12,665 bases of DNA from an uncultured Lachnospiraceae bacterium. Lineage in GTDB: Bacteria; Bacillota_A; Clostridia; Lachnospirales; Lachnospiraceae. Below are positions 1-5,648 of the stretch, in pieces (the stretch's first letter is position 1; each line of letters opens with the position of its first letter). The position numbers and the translations under genes are program-made. Below the pieces are notes generated by a model that saw only the letters and a program-made list of their open reading frames with translations, was not told the origin of the DNA and made no database searches. The stretch covers positions 1-12,665 of the forward strand of contig CATLIP010000045.1 of NCBI GenBank assembly GCA_949957035.1, written 5' to 3'.

Positions 1-1
1 A

Positions 2-388
2 AGGAGAATCCTGCTGGCGGAGGATATAGACGTCAACGCTGTCATTGCTACGAAGCTGCTGTCAAGTAAGGGATGCATGGTGGAACGGGCAAGAGATGGC
101 GTGGAGTGTGTGAATATGCTGCTGAAAGCGAAAGAGGGATACTATGACGTGGTTCTTATGGATATCCAGATGCCTGTCATGGACGGATACCAGGCGGCTC
201 ATGCCATCCGTTCCTTCGGGGATGTGAAGAAAGCGTCGGTCCCGATTCTTGCTATGACGGCAAATGCCTTTAAGGAGGACTGTGAGAAGGCATTTGATGC
301 AGGAATGGACGGTCATATTGCGAAACCGCTGGATGCGGCAAATATGTTCCGTAAGATTGCACAAGTCCTAATGGACAGAGAAAGATAG
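2..388 (+). CDS. Response regulator receiver (REC) domain, C-terminal end of a larger protein (5' partial)
   Basis: The reading frame is open from base 2 and has no start in the window, so this is the 3' end of a longer gene. The 128 visible residues form almost one whole receiver domain. The acidic pocket is in ILLAEDIDVN near the start, the predicted phospho-acceptor is D54 in VVLMDIQMPVMDG, the conserved Thr is T86 in AMTANAF, and the conserved Lys is K108 in AKPLD. The protein ends about 13 residues after the last REC helix, so no DNA-binding output domain follows. ILLAEDxxxN...MDIQMPVMDG is the style of receivers at the C-terminus of hybrid histidine kinases. A kinase upstream is therefore likely, but it cannot be seen. 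A single-domain or REC-last regulator is the alternative. The gene lies 139 bases before the FliD-like start; any functional link is inference. Confidence 0.88.
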   Translation, partial: RRILLAEDIDVNAVIATKLLSSKGCMVERARDGVECVNMLLKAKEGYYDVVLMDIQMPVMDGYQAAHAIRSFGDVKKASVPILAMTANAFKEDCEKAFDAGMDGHIAKPLDAANMFRKIAQVLMDRER

Positions 389-400
389 GGATTCTACTAT

Positions 401-430
401 TAACATTTATATCCGGTTTGTCGATATAAT
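401..430 (+). promoter_or_regulatory. Candidate sigma-D/sigma-28 (flagellar-type) promoter, overlapping a TATAAT
   Basis: TAAC at 401-404 and GTCGATAT at 420-427 are separated by 15 bases. The Bacillus sigma-D consensus is TAAA-N15-GCCGATAT, so 10 of 12 positions match. A sigma-A-like TATAAT overlaps at 425-430, but its best -35 (TTAACA, 400-405) needs a 19-base spacer. The site starts 13 bases after the REC stop and about 100 bases before the FliD-like start. Its place ahead of a FliD-family gene makes the sigma-D reading attractive, but it has not been tested. Confidence 0.5.
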
Positions 431-466
431 ATTGAAGGATGGAAGAGCCATTCTTATACAACTGGT

Positions 467-495
467 ATTCCAACGCTCATTAATGAGCGTGGAAT
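467..495. repeat. Palindrome in the leader of the FliD-like gene
   Basis: ACGCTCATTAATGAGCGT (473-490) is a perfect 18-base palindrome. It is extended by ATTCC (467-471) and GGAAT (491-495) with one unpaired A at 472. It lies between the candidate promoter and the ribosome binding site. It could be a dimeric operator or an mRNA hairpin (stem ACGCTC/GAGCGT, loop ATTAAT). It has no T-run, so it is not an intrinsic terminator. Confidence 0.6.
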
Positions 496-527
496 TAATA
501 TATAATGTTAAGAAAGGAGGAAGAAAA

Positions 528-1862
528 ATGGCAATCAATGGACTCAGTTCTTATGGGTTGAATAGCTTATACGGCTATCAGTCATCCATTAATAGTCTTC
601 GTTTGACTCAGGCTCTTTCCAACAATCCGAAGATGAATCAATCTTATTCATCGTCAGCATCTACATCATCTTTTACATCACGCAAGGCTGCGATGAAGCA
701 GGATATCAGTTTTGTTAAGGATTACAGCAGTAAGATGTCTGACCTGATGAATGCGGCGAATGAGCTGAGAAGCTCCAACAGGAATGGGGCTATGAGTGAT
801 CTTGCGATTACAAGCTCTGACAACAGCATTGCAACAGCAAGCGGGAAATTACTGGTTAAGAATGACAAAGAGTATAAGCTGGACGTTACTCAGATTGCAC
901 AGGCACAGATGAATGTCAGTGAAGGTGTGAAGGCAGCAGATTACGCGAAGTCAGCGATGAATTTCACCGTGGATGACGGTAAGAATTCTGTGAATGTTAA
1001 GGTGGGCACCACCAAAGCGAACGGAGGCTCCAGGACCAATGTTCAGATGCTGCGAGAGGCGGCGGACCAGATTAACAAGAGCAAGGTTGGTGTAAAAGCC
1101 AGCGTTGTGGAGAAGGATGGAGTTGCTTCCCTTCAGTTAGAAGGCAAGGAAACAGGCGAAGGCAAGACCTTCCAGGTTTCCGGAGAGCTTGGTGCGGCAG
1201 CAGGCGCCGAGAATGTGAAGACAGAGGCAGCCAATGCGAAGTATTCTGTAACTGCAGACGGAAGGATTACAGACTATGAGACAGAGACCAATAAGGTTTC
1301 TATTGGATATTATGGAGTCAGTGTTGAGCTTAAGAAAGCCGGCGAGGCTACTCTTAAGGCAGGCGTAGATTCCGGTAATGTGGCTTCAGCCCTTGGCGAT
1401 TTGGTGGATGCTTATAATTCATCATTGAAGTTCCTCAATGATAATTATGACAGAGGAAGTGGTGTAAGCAGACAGCTTCGCAACATGATTTCCGGTATTG
1501 GCTCAGAGCAGTCTTTGAAACAGCTTGGAATTACGGTGAACAAGGATGCTACGTTAAGCTTCAGCGAGAGTACCTTCGAGAAGAATATGCAGAAGAATCC
1601 GTCCCTGTCCAAAGAGTTAATCTCCGGTATGGGTGGAATTGCAGACCGTTTGTTCAACAAGGCAAGCAGCGCTATGAATGTCAGCTCCAGTTCTCTGGTG
1701 AATGGAAGCGGTTCTAGTTCATTTTCAGGTACGTCCACAGGTTCATCATCCATGAGTGCGGCAACGAATCCGTACAGTGTAATGGGTATGTTCTCCAAGG
1801 GCGGGGCTTACAATATGAGTAATTATTATGCAGTGGGCATGATGATGAATTACCTGATTTAG
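528..1862 (+). CDS. FliD-like (flagellar hook-associated protein 2 / filament cap family) protein
   Basis: The predicted product is 444 aa. The ATG at 528 is chosen because AAAGGAGG (513-520) lies just upstream; the frame opens at 432, but that extension has no such site and would cover the leader palindrome. The N-terminal half has the FliD_N pattern: SSDNSIATASG, then YKLDVTQIAQAQ (116-127), then a segment like the family's 'AINAS..GV.A.v....g..rL.l.gketG'. The C-terminal half has the FliD_C pattern, with a helical region followed by LGITVNKDATLSFSES (333-348). The usual C-terminal coiled coil is replaced by a Ser/Gly-rich stretch (383-411) and a Met/Tyr-rich tail ending MMMNYLI. Canonical FliD caps the flagellar filament after type III export. 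No Sec signal is obvious here, which fits flagellar-type export. With no flagellar neighbours, it could be a remnant, a dispersed flagellar gene or a repurposed surface protein. Confidence 0.75.
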   Translation: MAINGLSSYGLNSLYGYQSSINSLRLTQALSNNPKMNQSYSSSASTSSFTSRKAAMKQDISFVKDYSSKMSDLMNAANELRSSNRNGAMSDLAITSSDNSIATASGKLLVKNDKEYKLDVTQIAQAQMNVSEGVKAADYAKSAMNFTVDDGKNSVNVKVGTTKANGGSRTNVQMLREAADQINKSKVGVKASVVEKDGVASLQLEGKETGEGKTFQVSGELGAAAGAENVKTEAANAKYSVTADGRITDYETETNKVSIGYYGVSVELKKAGEATLKAGVDSGNVASALGDLVDAYNSSLKFLNDNYDRGSGVSRQLRNMISGIGSEQSLKQLGITVNKDATLSFSESTFEKNMQKNPSLSKELISGMGGIADRLFNKASSAMNVSSSSLVNGSGSSSFSGTSTGSSSMSAATNPYSVMGMFSKGGAYNMSNYYAVGMMMNYLI

Positions 1863-1892
1863 TTACAGCTGTTTATATTGAGTAGTGTTAGG

Positions 1893-1932
1893 ACGCTGCA
1901 CAGGAAGAGGTATCTGACTGTGCGGCGTTTTT
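1893..1932 (+). terminator. Intrinsic terminator of the FliD-like gene
   Basis: An 11-bp stem pairs ACGCTGCACAG (1893-1903) with CTGTGCGGCGT (1918-1928), with one G-T wobble and a 14-base loop. It is followed directly by TTTTT (1928-1932). It lies 31 bases after the FliD-like stop and separates that gene from the sugar locus. Confidence 0.85.
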
Positions 1933-1996
1933 GTCGTATGGGAAATAAAGTACCTTATCATGCTAACAGATAATATTATGGAATTGGATCTTGCGC

Positions 1997-2025
1997 TAGA
2001 CGGCTGTCAAAGTATTTGATATAAT
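1997..2025 (+). promoter_or_regulatory. Predicted promoter of the LacI-family regulator gene (extended -10)
   Basis: TAGACG (1997-2002) and TATAAT (2020-2025) are separated by 17 bases. The TG at 2017-2018 gives an extended -10 (TG-N-TATAAT). A short palindrome, TCAAA-GTA-TTTGA (2007-2019), fills the spacer next to the -10 and could bind a regulator. It does not resemble the TGGAAC boxes further downstream. A weaker TTGATA (2057-2062) with TATAAA (2078-2083) and a 15-base spacer is an alternative. Confidence 0.5.
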
Positions 2026-2102
2026 TTTTAAGTAAGGTGCCGAAATAAGAAAAATATTGATATAGTTGTTAGAATGTTATAAATTGTAAGAGGTGGTATA
2101 CG

Positions 2103-3086
2103 ATGGCCGGGATAAAAGATGTTGCAAAAGAAGCAGGTGTAGGAGTCGGAACGGTATCAAGATATTTGAATGACAGCGGCTATGTATCAGAAGAAACAAG
2201 GGCAAAGATAGAGGCGGCTATGAAAAAGCTGGATTATATTCCCAATGAACTCGCAAGAAATCTATATCATAAAAAAACTGGAATTATAGCAGTTCTCGTC
2301 CCGAATGTATCGAATCCATTTTTTTCTGAGTTTGTAGATTATGCCGAGGCAGAGCTTTATCACTATGGTTTTAAGATGATGCTCTGTAATACTGAGAAGG
2401 AGAGCAATGCCGAGTCAGAATATCTTGATATGCTCAGGCGCCATATTGTGGATGGTGTTATTACAGGCGTACATTCGTTGGATGTGGAGGAGTATAAGAA
2501 GATTCATAAGCCCATTGTGGCTCTTGACCGTTATCTGGGAGAAGATATCCCGGTAGTTGCAGTGAATCACAGAGAAGGCGGGCGTTTGGCGGCGGAGACA
2601 CTGATTGCCAACGGCTGTAAGAAGATTCTGCATTTTCGGGGAGCAACGGAGGTTGCCTCTCCATATCATGAAAGGCATTATGAGTTTGAGCGGGTCATGA
2701 GAGAGCATCACATACAGACGATTTGTTATGAACTGCAATGGAACCGGCTTGATTCGGTCTATTACAGGAAGGTCGTGGAAGATGTATTTTCCAAAGGAAT
2801 AGAATTTGACGGTGTTTTTGCTGTCGACCGTCTGGCAATTGAGTGCATGAATGAAACGATACGGAGACATCGAAAAGTGCCTGGAGATGTTAAATTTGTC
2901 GCTTATGACGGAACATTTATAACAGATATGGTAGAGCCAAAGATGACGGCTATTGTACAGCCAATCGAAGGTCTGGCAAAGGAGTCTGTTCGCCTGATAC
3001 ACCGTCTGGTAAACGGCAGGGTATATAAAAATAAGAATGTTATATTGGAAGCAGCATTAAGGAAAGGAAGGACAACAATTGTGTAA
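2103..3086 (+). CDS. LacI-family transcriptional regulator of the sugar operon
   Basis: The product is 327 aa, usual for the family. The start follows AAGAGGTGG (2088-2095). The N-terminus, IKDVAKEAGVGVGTVSRYLND, is a standard LacI helix-turn-helix. It is followed by the third helix and the hinge (YIPNELARNLYHKKT, about 45-60). The rest is a periplasmic-binding-protein-like effector domain beginning IIAVLVPNVSNPFF and ending GRTTIV. LacI-family dimers bind palindromic operators and release or bind them when a sugar or sugar phosphate binds. The gene is the first of the locus, and two identical palindromes lie between it and the transporter genes, so it probably represses that operon. The ligand cannot be read from the sequence; context suggests fructose, sucrose, inulobiose or a difructose anhydride. 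No copy of the TGGAAC operator was seen near its own promoter. Confidence 0.93.
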   Translation: MAGIKDVAKEAGVGVGTVSRYLNDSGYVSEETRAKIEAAMKKLDYIPNELARNLYHKKTGIIAVLVPNVSNPFFSEFVDYAEAELYHYGFKMMLCNTEKESNAESEYLDMLRRHIVDGVITGVHSLDVEEYKKIHKPIVALDRYLGEDIPVVAVNHREGGRLAAETLIANGCKKILHFRGATEVASPYHERHYEFERVMREHHIQTICYELQWNRLDSVYYRKVVEDVFSKGIEFDGVFAVDRLAIECMNETIRRHRKVPGDVKFVAYDGTFITDMVEPKMTAIVQPIEGLAKESVRLIHRLVNGRVYKNKNVILEAALRKGRTTIV

Positions 3087-3161
3087 TGGTGATAATCAAC
3101 AAAATAAGTATTGAAAATTCTGTAATTATGTACAAATTTAAAAAGAAAATAAAGAAATTAG

Positions 3162-3189
3162 TTGACAAGTTGTGAAAGCGTAATATAAT
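3162..3189 (+). promoter_or_regulatory. Sugar-operon promoter P1 (consensus -35 and -10)
   Basis: TTGACA (3162-3167) and TATAAT (3184-3189) are both exact consensus hexamers, with a 16-base spacer. The spacer contains TGAAAGCG (3173-3180), which matches only the left half of a CcpA cre site. The start point would be near 3196, about 155 bases before the binding-protein gene, so P1 transcripts would carry both operators and the inverted repeat in their leader. Confidence 0.75.
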
Positions 3190-3205
3190 AGAATTAAGAA
3201 AATTG

Positions 3206-3219
3206 AAAAAGTGCTTTTG
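3206..3219. promoter_or_regulatory. cre-like palindrome (possible CcpA site)
   Basis: The arms AAAAG (3207-3211) and CTTTT (3214-3218) flank a central TG. The core AAAGTGCTTT differs at one position from AAAGCGCTTT, a typical cre core. It would lie at about +11 to +24 of P1, where CcpA commonly represses. The outer bases do not fit the TG...CA ends of the consensus, so the call is weak. Confidence 0.3.
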
Positions 3220-3231
3220 AGGTTTTTATTT

Positions 3232-3262
3232 TTTACACTTGATGGAACGGGTTCCATATAAT
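3232..3262 (+). promoter_or_regulatory. Possible second sugar-operon promoter P2, overlapped by operator O1
   Basis: TTTACA (3232-3237) and TATAAT (3257-3262) are 19 bases apart; TTACAC (3233-3238) with 18 bases is the alternative. Operator O1 fills the spacer and shares its last base with the -10, so a bound LacI protein would block polymerase directly. The -10 is exact but the spacer is long, which keeps confidence moderate. Confidence 0.45.
3242..3257. promoter_or_regulatory. Operator O1 (predicted LacI-family binding site)
   Basis: ATGGAACGGGTTCCAT has 7-base inverted arms (ATGGAAC/GTTCCAT) around a central GG. The same 14-base core is found again at 3309-3322. The size and symmetry fit LacI-family operators, although those usually centre on CG. 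It sits within the spacer of candidate promoter P2. Confidence 0.78.
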
Positions 3263-3308
3263 GTGACATCAAGTGTAAACCAGAAACAATTTATTTTTTT
3301 CCTTAATG

Positions 3309-3322
3309 TGGAACGGGTTCCA
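3309..3322. promoter_or_regulatory. Operator O2 (second copy of the same palindrome)
   Basis: TGGAACGGGTTCCA is identical to the O1 core, and the match continues for TAT, giving 17 shared bases. The centres are 66 bp apart, a bit over six helical turns, and O2 ends 29 bases before the binding-protein start. Two sites at this distance suit DNA looping or a transcription roadblock by a LacI-family tetramer or dimers. Confidence 0.78.
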
Positions 3323-3351
3323 TATTGAGGTAATTAAGAAGGAGGAACATT

Positions 3352-4677
3352 ATGAAGAGCAGAAATTTAAAACAATTATTATCCGCAGTAACGATTGGGG
3401 CGATGACACTGGGATTGATGACAGGATGCTCCGGGGGCGGTTCTGAGGAGACGAAGACAGATGAAAGCGGCGCTACAGTTATTAAGTTCGGTATTCATGT
3501 AGCGAACCCGGCAGAGCAAGAGACGGTTACAAACAATATTGTAGAGGCTTTCAATAAAGAGAATGAGGGAAAGTATAAAGTAGAGTTTGAAGCTGCGGAT
3601 ACAGAAACTCATTCAAAGAATATGAAGCTGAAGGCAGAAGACGGAACATTGCCTCAGATTTTCTGGATTGAAGGTTCGGAGGCCCCGGAATACAGCGAGG
3701 CAGGAGTCCTGCTTGACCTGACGGAATTTCTTGATGAAAATTCAGAGATTAAGGCGGCGCTTGGCGGCATGGAAGCGGCTTTCAAGGATGACAACGGACA
3801 GTTTGGTCTTCCCTATCAGTGTAATGTGCAAGGTATCTTCTACAATAAGGAGATTTTTGACAGTGCGGCGGTAGATTATCCGACGGATGAGACCACATAT
3901 GAAGAATTTATTGAGATAGTAAAAAAATTGAAGGAAAGCGGGGTGATTCCACTTGCAATAGGCAGCAAAAACAGCGCGTACGCAATGTGGGAGTTCAACG
4001 AGTTCCTTGCCAGATATGGATGGGAAGACAATATCGGAAATATTCTGGATGGAAAAGACAAGTTTAACAATGAAGAGCTGACGGCATGTTTTGAGAAGTT
4101 TCAGGGTCTTAAAGATGCAGAAGCGTTTCCGGAGAATATGGCCACAATAGAATATTTTGACGCCAAGCAGTTATTTGATGAAGGAAAAGCAGCCATGTTT
4201 GGAACAGGGCAGTGGGATTGTGCTGAATTTGATGAGAATATCGGAGATAAGATTGGCTTTTGGTGGGGGCCGAAATTTACGGACACCCAGAGTAACCAGG
4301 AAATCGTAATGAAAGTCCCGTCAGCGCCGATTGGTGTCAGCGCAAAGGCTGCAGATGATGAAAAATTAAAGGAAGGTGTGTATGAATTTCTGAAATTCTA
4401 TTACGGAGAAGAGGCAGCTAAACTTTCCTATGAAGGTTCTATATTCCCGGCAACAAATTATGAAGGGGCGGCAGCGTCTGACAGTCAGTACGCTATGAAC
4501 GCTATGATTGATGCGCTTGCCAACGGATGGGAAAGTCCCCAGGCGGCTCCGGATCTTACCGTGTCCTCTGCAATTCAGGAAGCTTTATATGACGGTATCT
4601 TCGGAGTACTTCAGGGAACATACCAGCCGGGAGAAGCTCTTGATAAATTGGATGCAGCTCTTGCCAACAGTAAATAG
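3352..4677 (+). CDS. ABC sugar transporter, extracellular solute-binding lipoprotein (CUT1 / family 1)
   Basis: The product is 441 aa. AGGAGG (3340-3345) sits six bases before the ATG. The N-terminus is a lipoprotein signal: positive KSRNLK, a hydrophobic core, then lipobox LMTGC with the lipidated Cys at 26. A Gly/Ser/Glu linker follows. The mature protein resembles MsmE/MalE-type proteins: VIKFGIHVANPAEQETVTNNIVEAF at the start, YNKEIFD in the first third, then GKAAMFGTGQW and a C-terminal PATNYEG segment. It would be anchored outside the membrane and deliver an oligosaccharide to the two permeases that follow. The ligand cannot be read from sequence; the downstream GH172 and GH32 enzymes suggest fructo-oligosaccharides or a difructose anhydride. 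As first gene of the operon, with the best ribosome site, it is probably made in excess over the permeases. Confidence 0.93.
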   Translation: MKSRNLKQLLSAVTIGAMTLGLMTGCSGGGSEETKTDESGATVIKFGIHVANPAEQETVTNNIVEAFNKENEGKYKVEFEAADTETHSKNMKLKAEDGTLPQIFWIEGSEAPEYSEAGVLLDLTEFLDENSEIKAALGGMEAAFKDDNGQFGLPYQCNVQGIFYNKEIFDSAAVDYPTDETTYEEFIEIVKKLKESGVIPLAIGSKNSAYAMWEFNEFLARYGWEDNIGNILDGKDKFNNEELTACFEKFQGLKDAEAFPENMATIEYFDAKQLFDEGKAAMFGTGQWDCAEFDENIGDKIGFWWGPKFTDTQSNQEIVMKVPSAPIGVSAKAADDEKLKEGVYEFLKFYYGEEAAKLSYEGSIFPATNYEGAAASDSQYAMNAMIDALANGWESPQAAPDLTVSSAIQEALYDGIFGVLQGTYQPGEALDKLDAALANSK

Positions 4678-4687
4678 AATAGAAGCG

Positions 4688-4721
4688 TTCCGGCGCCGGG
4701 AAGTATTCAGCGGCGTCGGGA
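4688..4721 (+). promoter_or_regulatory. Intercistronic hairpin between binding protein and permease genes
   Basis: TTCCGGCGCCG (4688-4698) pairs with CGGCGTCGGGA (4711-4721) as an 11-bp GC-rich stem with two wobbles and a 12-base loop. No T-run follows, so it is probably not a full terminator. Such hairpins after binding-protein genes (as in malE-malF) protect the upstream mRNA and lower downstream expression; that role here is inferred. Confidence 0.6.
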
Positions 4722-4771
4722 TTCTATAAGAAACAGATGGGAAAAGGAATAAGAAAGATGGGTTAATATTT

Positions 4772-5644
4772 ATGCATTGGTTAAGCAAAAAGAGGTATAA
4801 GATAGGCCTTATGATTCCCACATTACTTGTTTACAGTATCTTTATTATACTGCCGATTATCATAGCGGTAAGATACAGTTTTACAAAATATTCAGGAATC
4901 GGTCAGGCAAAATTTATCGGGCTTAAAAATTATGTGAGATTGTTCCAAGATGAGACGTTTTGGATTTCTTTTAAGAATACAATGGTCATGTTTGTGATGG
5001 CATTTGTGCTTTTGATGACCTTATCGTTTTTGATTGCTCTTTTGCTCAATAAGAGATTAAAGGGCGTAGATTTTTCAAAGGCTCTTATCTTTTCTCCGGC
5101 AATCATAGCGCCGATTATTGTGGGTATTATCTGGGTATATATTCTTGACCCTAATATCGGTATTATAAATAATATTCTTGACGCTGTCGGAGCAGAAGGT
5201 CTGAAGCAGAAGTGGATTGGCGGCGATACATTATCACCCTACAGCATTGCGGTTATATATTTCTGGCAGCAATTGGGATATCTCGTTACTATATTTATTG
5301 CGGGCCTGAAGATGATTCCGGGAGACGTTCTTGAGGCAGTAAAGATCGATGGAGCCAGCTCCATACAGGAAATCAGATATGTCATCATTCCGATGATGCG
5401 CACGACTATTTCCACAGTAGCGGTACTGGTCATAACAGGTGTATTTAAAATATTTGAAATTGTGCAGCAGACTACCGGCGGCGGTCCGAACCATCTGTCG
5501 GAAACGTTAGTGACCTACAGTTATTCTATGACGTTTTCCAGCGGCGATTATGGATACGGCATGTCGCTGGCAACAGTTACTTTTTTACTGTCATTGCTGA
5601 TTACGGCAGTTTACAGTACGGTAACAAAAGAAAGAGAGGGATAA
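4772..5644 (+). CDS. ABC sugar transporter permease, MalF/UgpA type (CUT1)
   Basis: The product is 290 aa with about six hydrophobic segments, starting at IGLMIPTLLVYSIFIILPI and ending at VTFLLSLLITAVYS. The cytoplasmic EAA loop that docks the ATPase is EAVKIDGASSIQEIRYVIIP, from E188. YSFTKYSGIG and the following FIGLKNYVRLF are typical of the first permease of CUT1 transporters. It would form a heterodimeric channel with the next gene's product. The ribosome site is weak (a GATGGG-like stretch about ten bases upstream) compared with its neighbours. Together with the hairpin in the preceding gap, this suggests lower expression than the binding protein. An internal Met at residue 14 would cut into the first membrane segment, so the first ATG is preferred. 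Confidence 0.93.
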   Translation: MHWLSKKRYKIGLMIPTLLVYSIFIILPIIIAVRYSFTKYSGIGQAKFIGLKNYVRLFQDETFWISFKNTMVMFVMAFVLLMTLSFLIALLLNKRLKGVDFSKALIFSPAIIAPIIVGIIWVYILDPNIGIINNILDAVGAEGLKQKWIGGDTLSPYSIAVIYFWQQLGYLVTIFIAGLKMIPGDVLEAVKIDGASSIQEIRYVIIPMMRTTISTVAVLVITGVFKIFEIVQQTTGGGPNHLSETLVTYSYSMTFSSGDYGYGMSLATVTFLLSLLITAVYSTVTKEREG

Positions 5645-5648
5645 GCTT

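Larger units (their letters stand above)
3232..3279. repeat. 13-bp perfect inverted repeat enclosing operator O1
   Basis: TTTACACTTGATG (3232-3244) is the exact reverse complement of CATCAAGTGTAAA (3267-3279), with 22 bases between. The left arm contains the candidate P2 -35 and reaches into O1. It could form a hairpin in the P1 transcript or be a binding site for another regulator. A T-rich stretch (3290-3300) follows only after 11 bases, so it is not a standard terminator. Confidence 0.7.

Noticed and set aside
81..89. TGGAACGGG inside the receiver-domain gene, resembling an operator half
   Set aside because: It lacks the second arm (CAAGA follows instead of TTCCA) and lies within coding sequence, so it is most likely chance.
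432..527. N-terminal extension of the FliD-like frame from the ATG at 432
   Set aside because: The ATG at 528 has AAAGGAGG at a good distance, and the extension would cover the leader palindrome and has no family similarity.
1445..1798. Open minus-strand frames opposite the FliD-like gene and other genes (for example 1445-1798, 5591-6265, 2415-3002)
   Set aside because: They lie antisense to well-supported genes, show no recognisable family pattern and are explained as shadows of the coding strand.
1946..1973. TAAA followed at 16 bases by ACAGATAA as a second sigma-D promoter
   Set aside because: Only five of eight -10 positions match and no gene starts at a suitable distance; the regulator gene has a better sigma-A promoter.
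3267..3300. The right arm of the 13-bp repeat plus the T-rich stretch as a leader terminator
   Set aside because: Eleven non-T bases separate the stem from the T-run, so it does not fit an intrinsic terminator.
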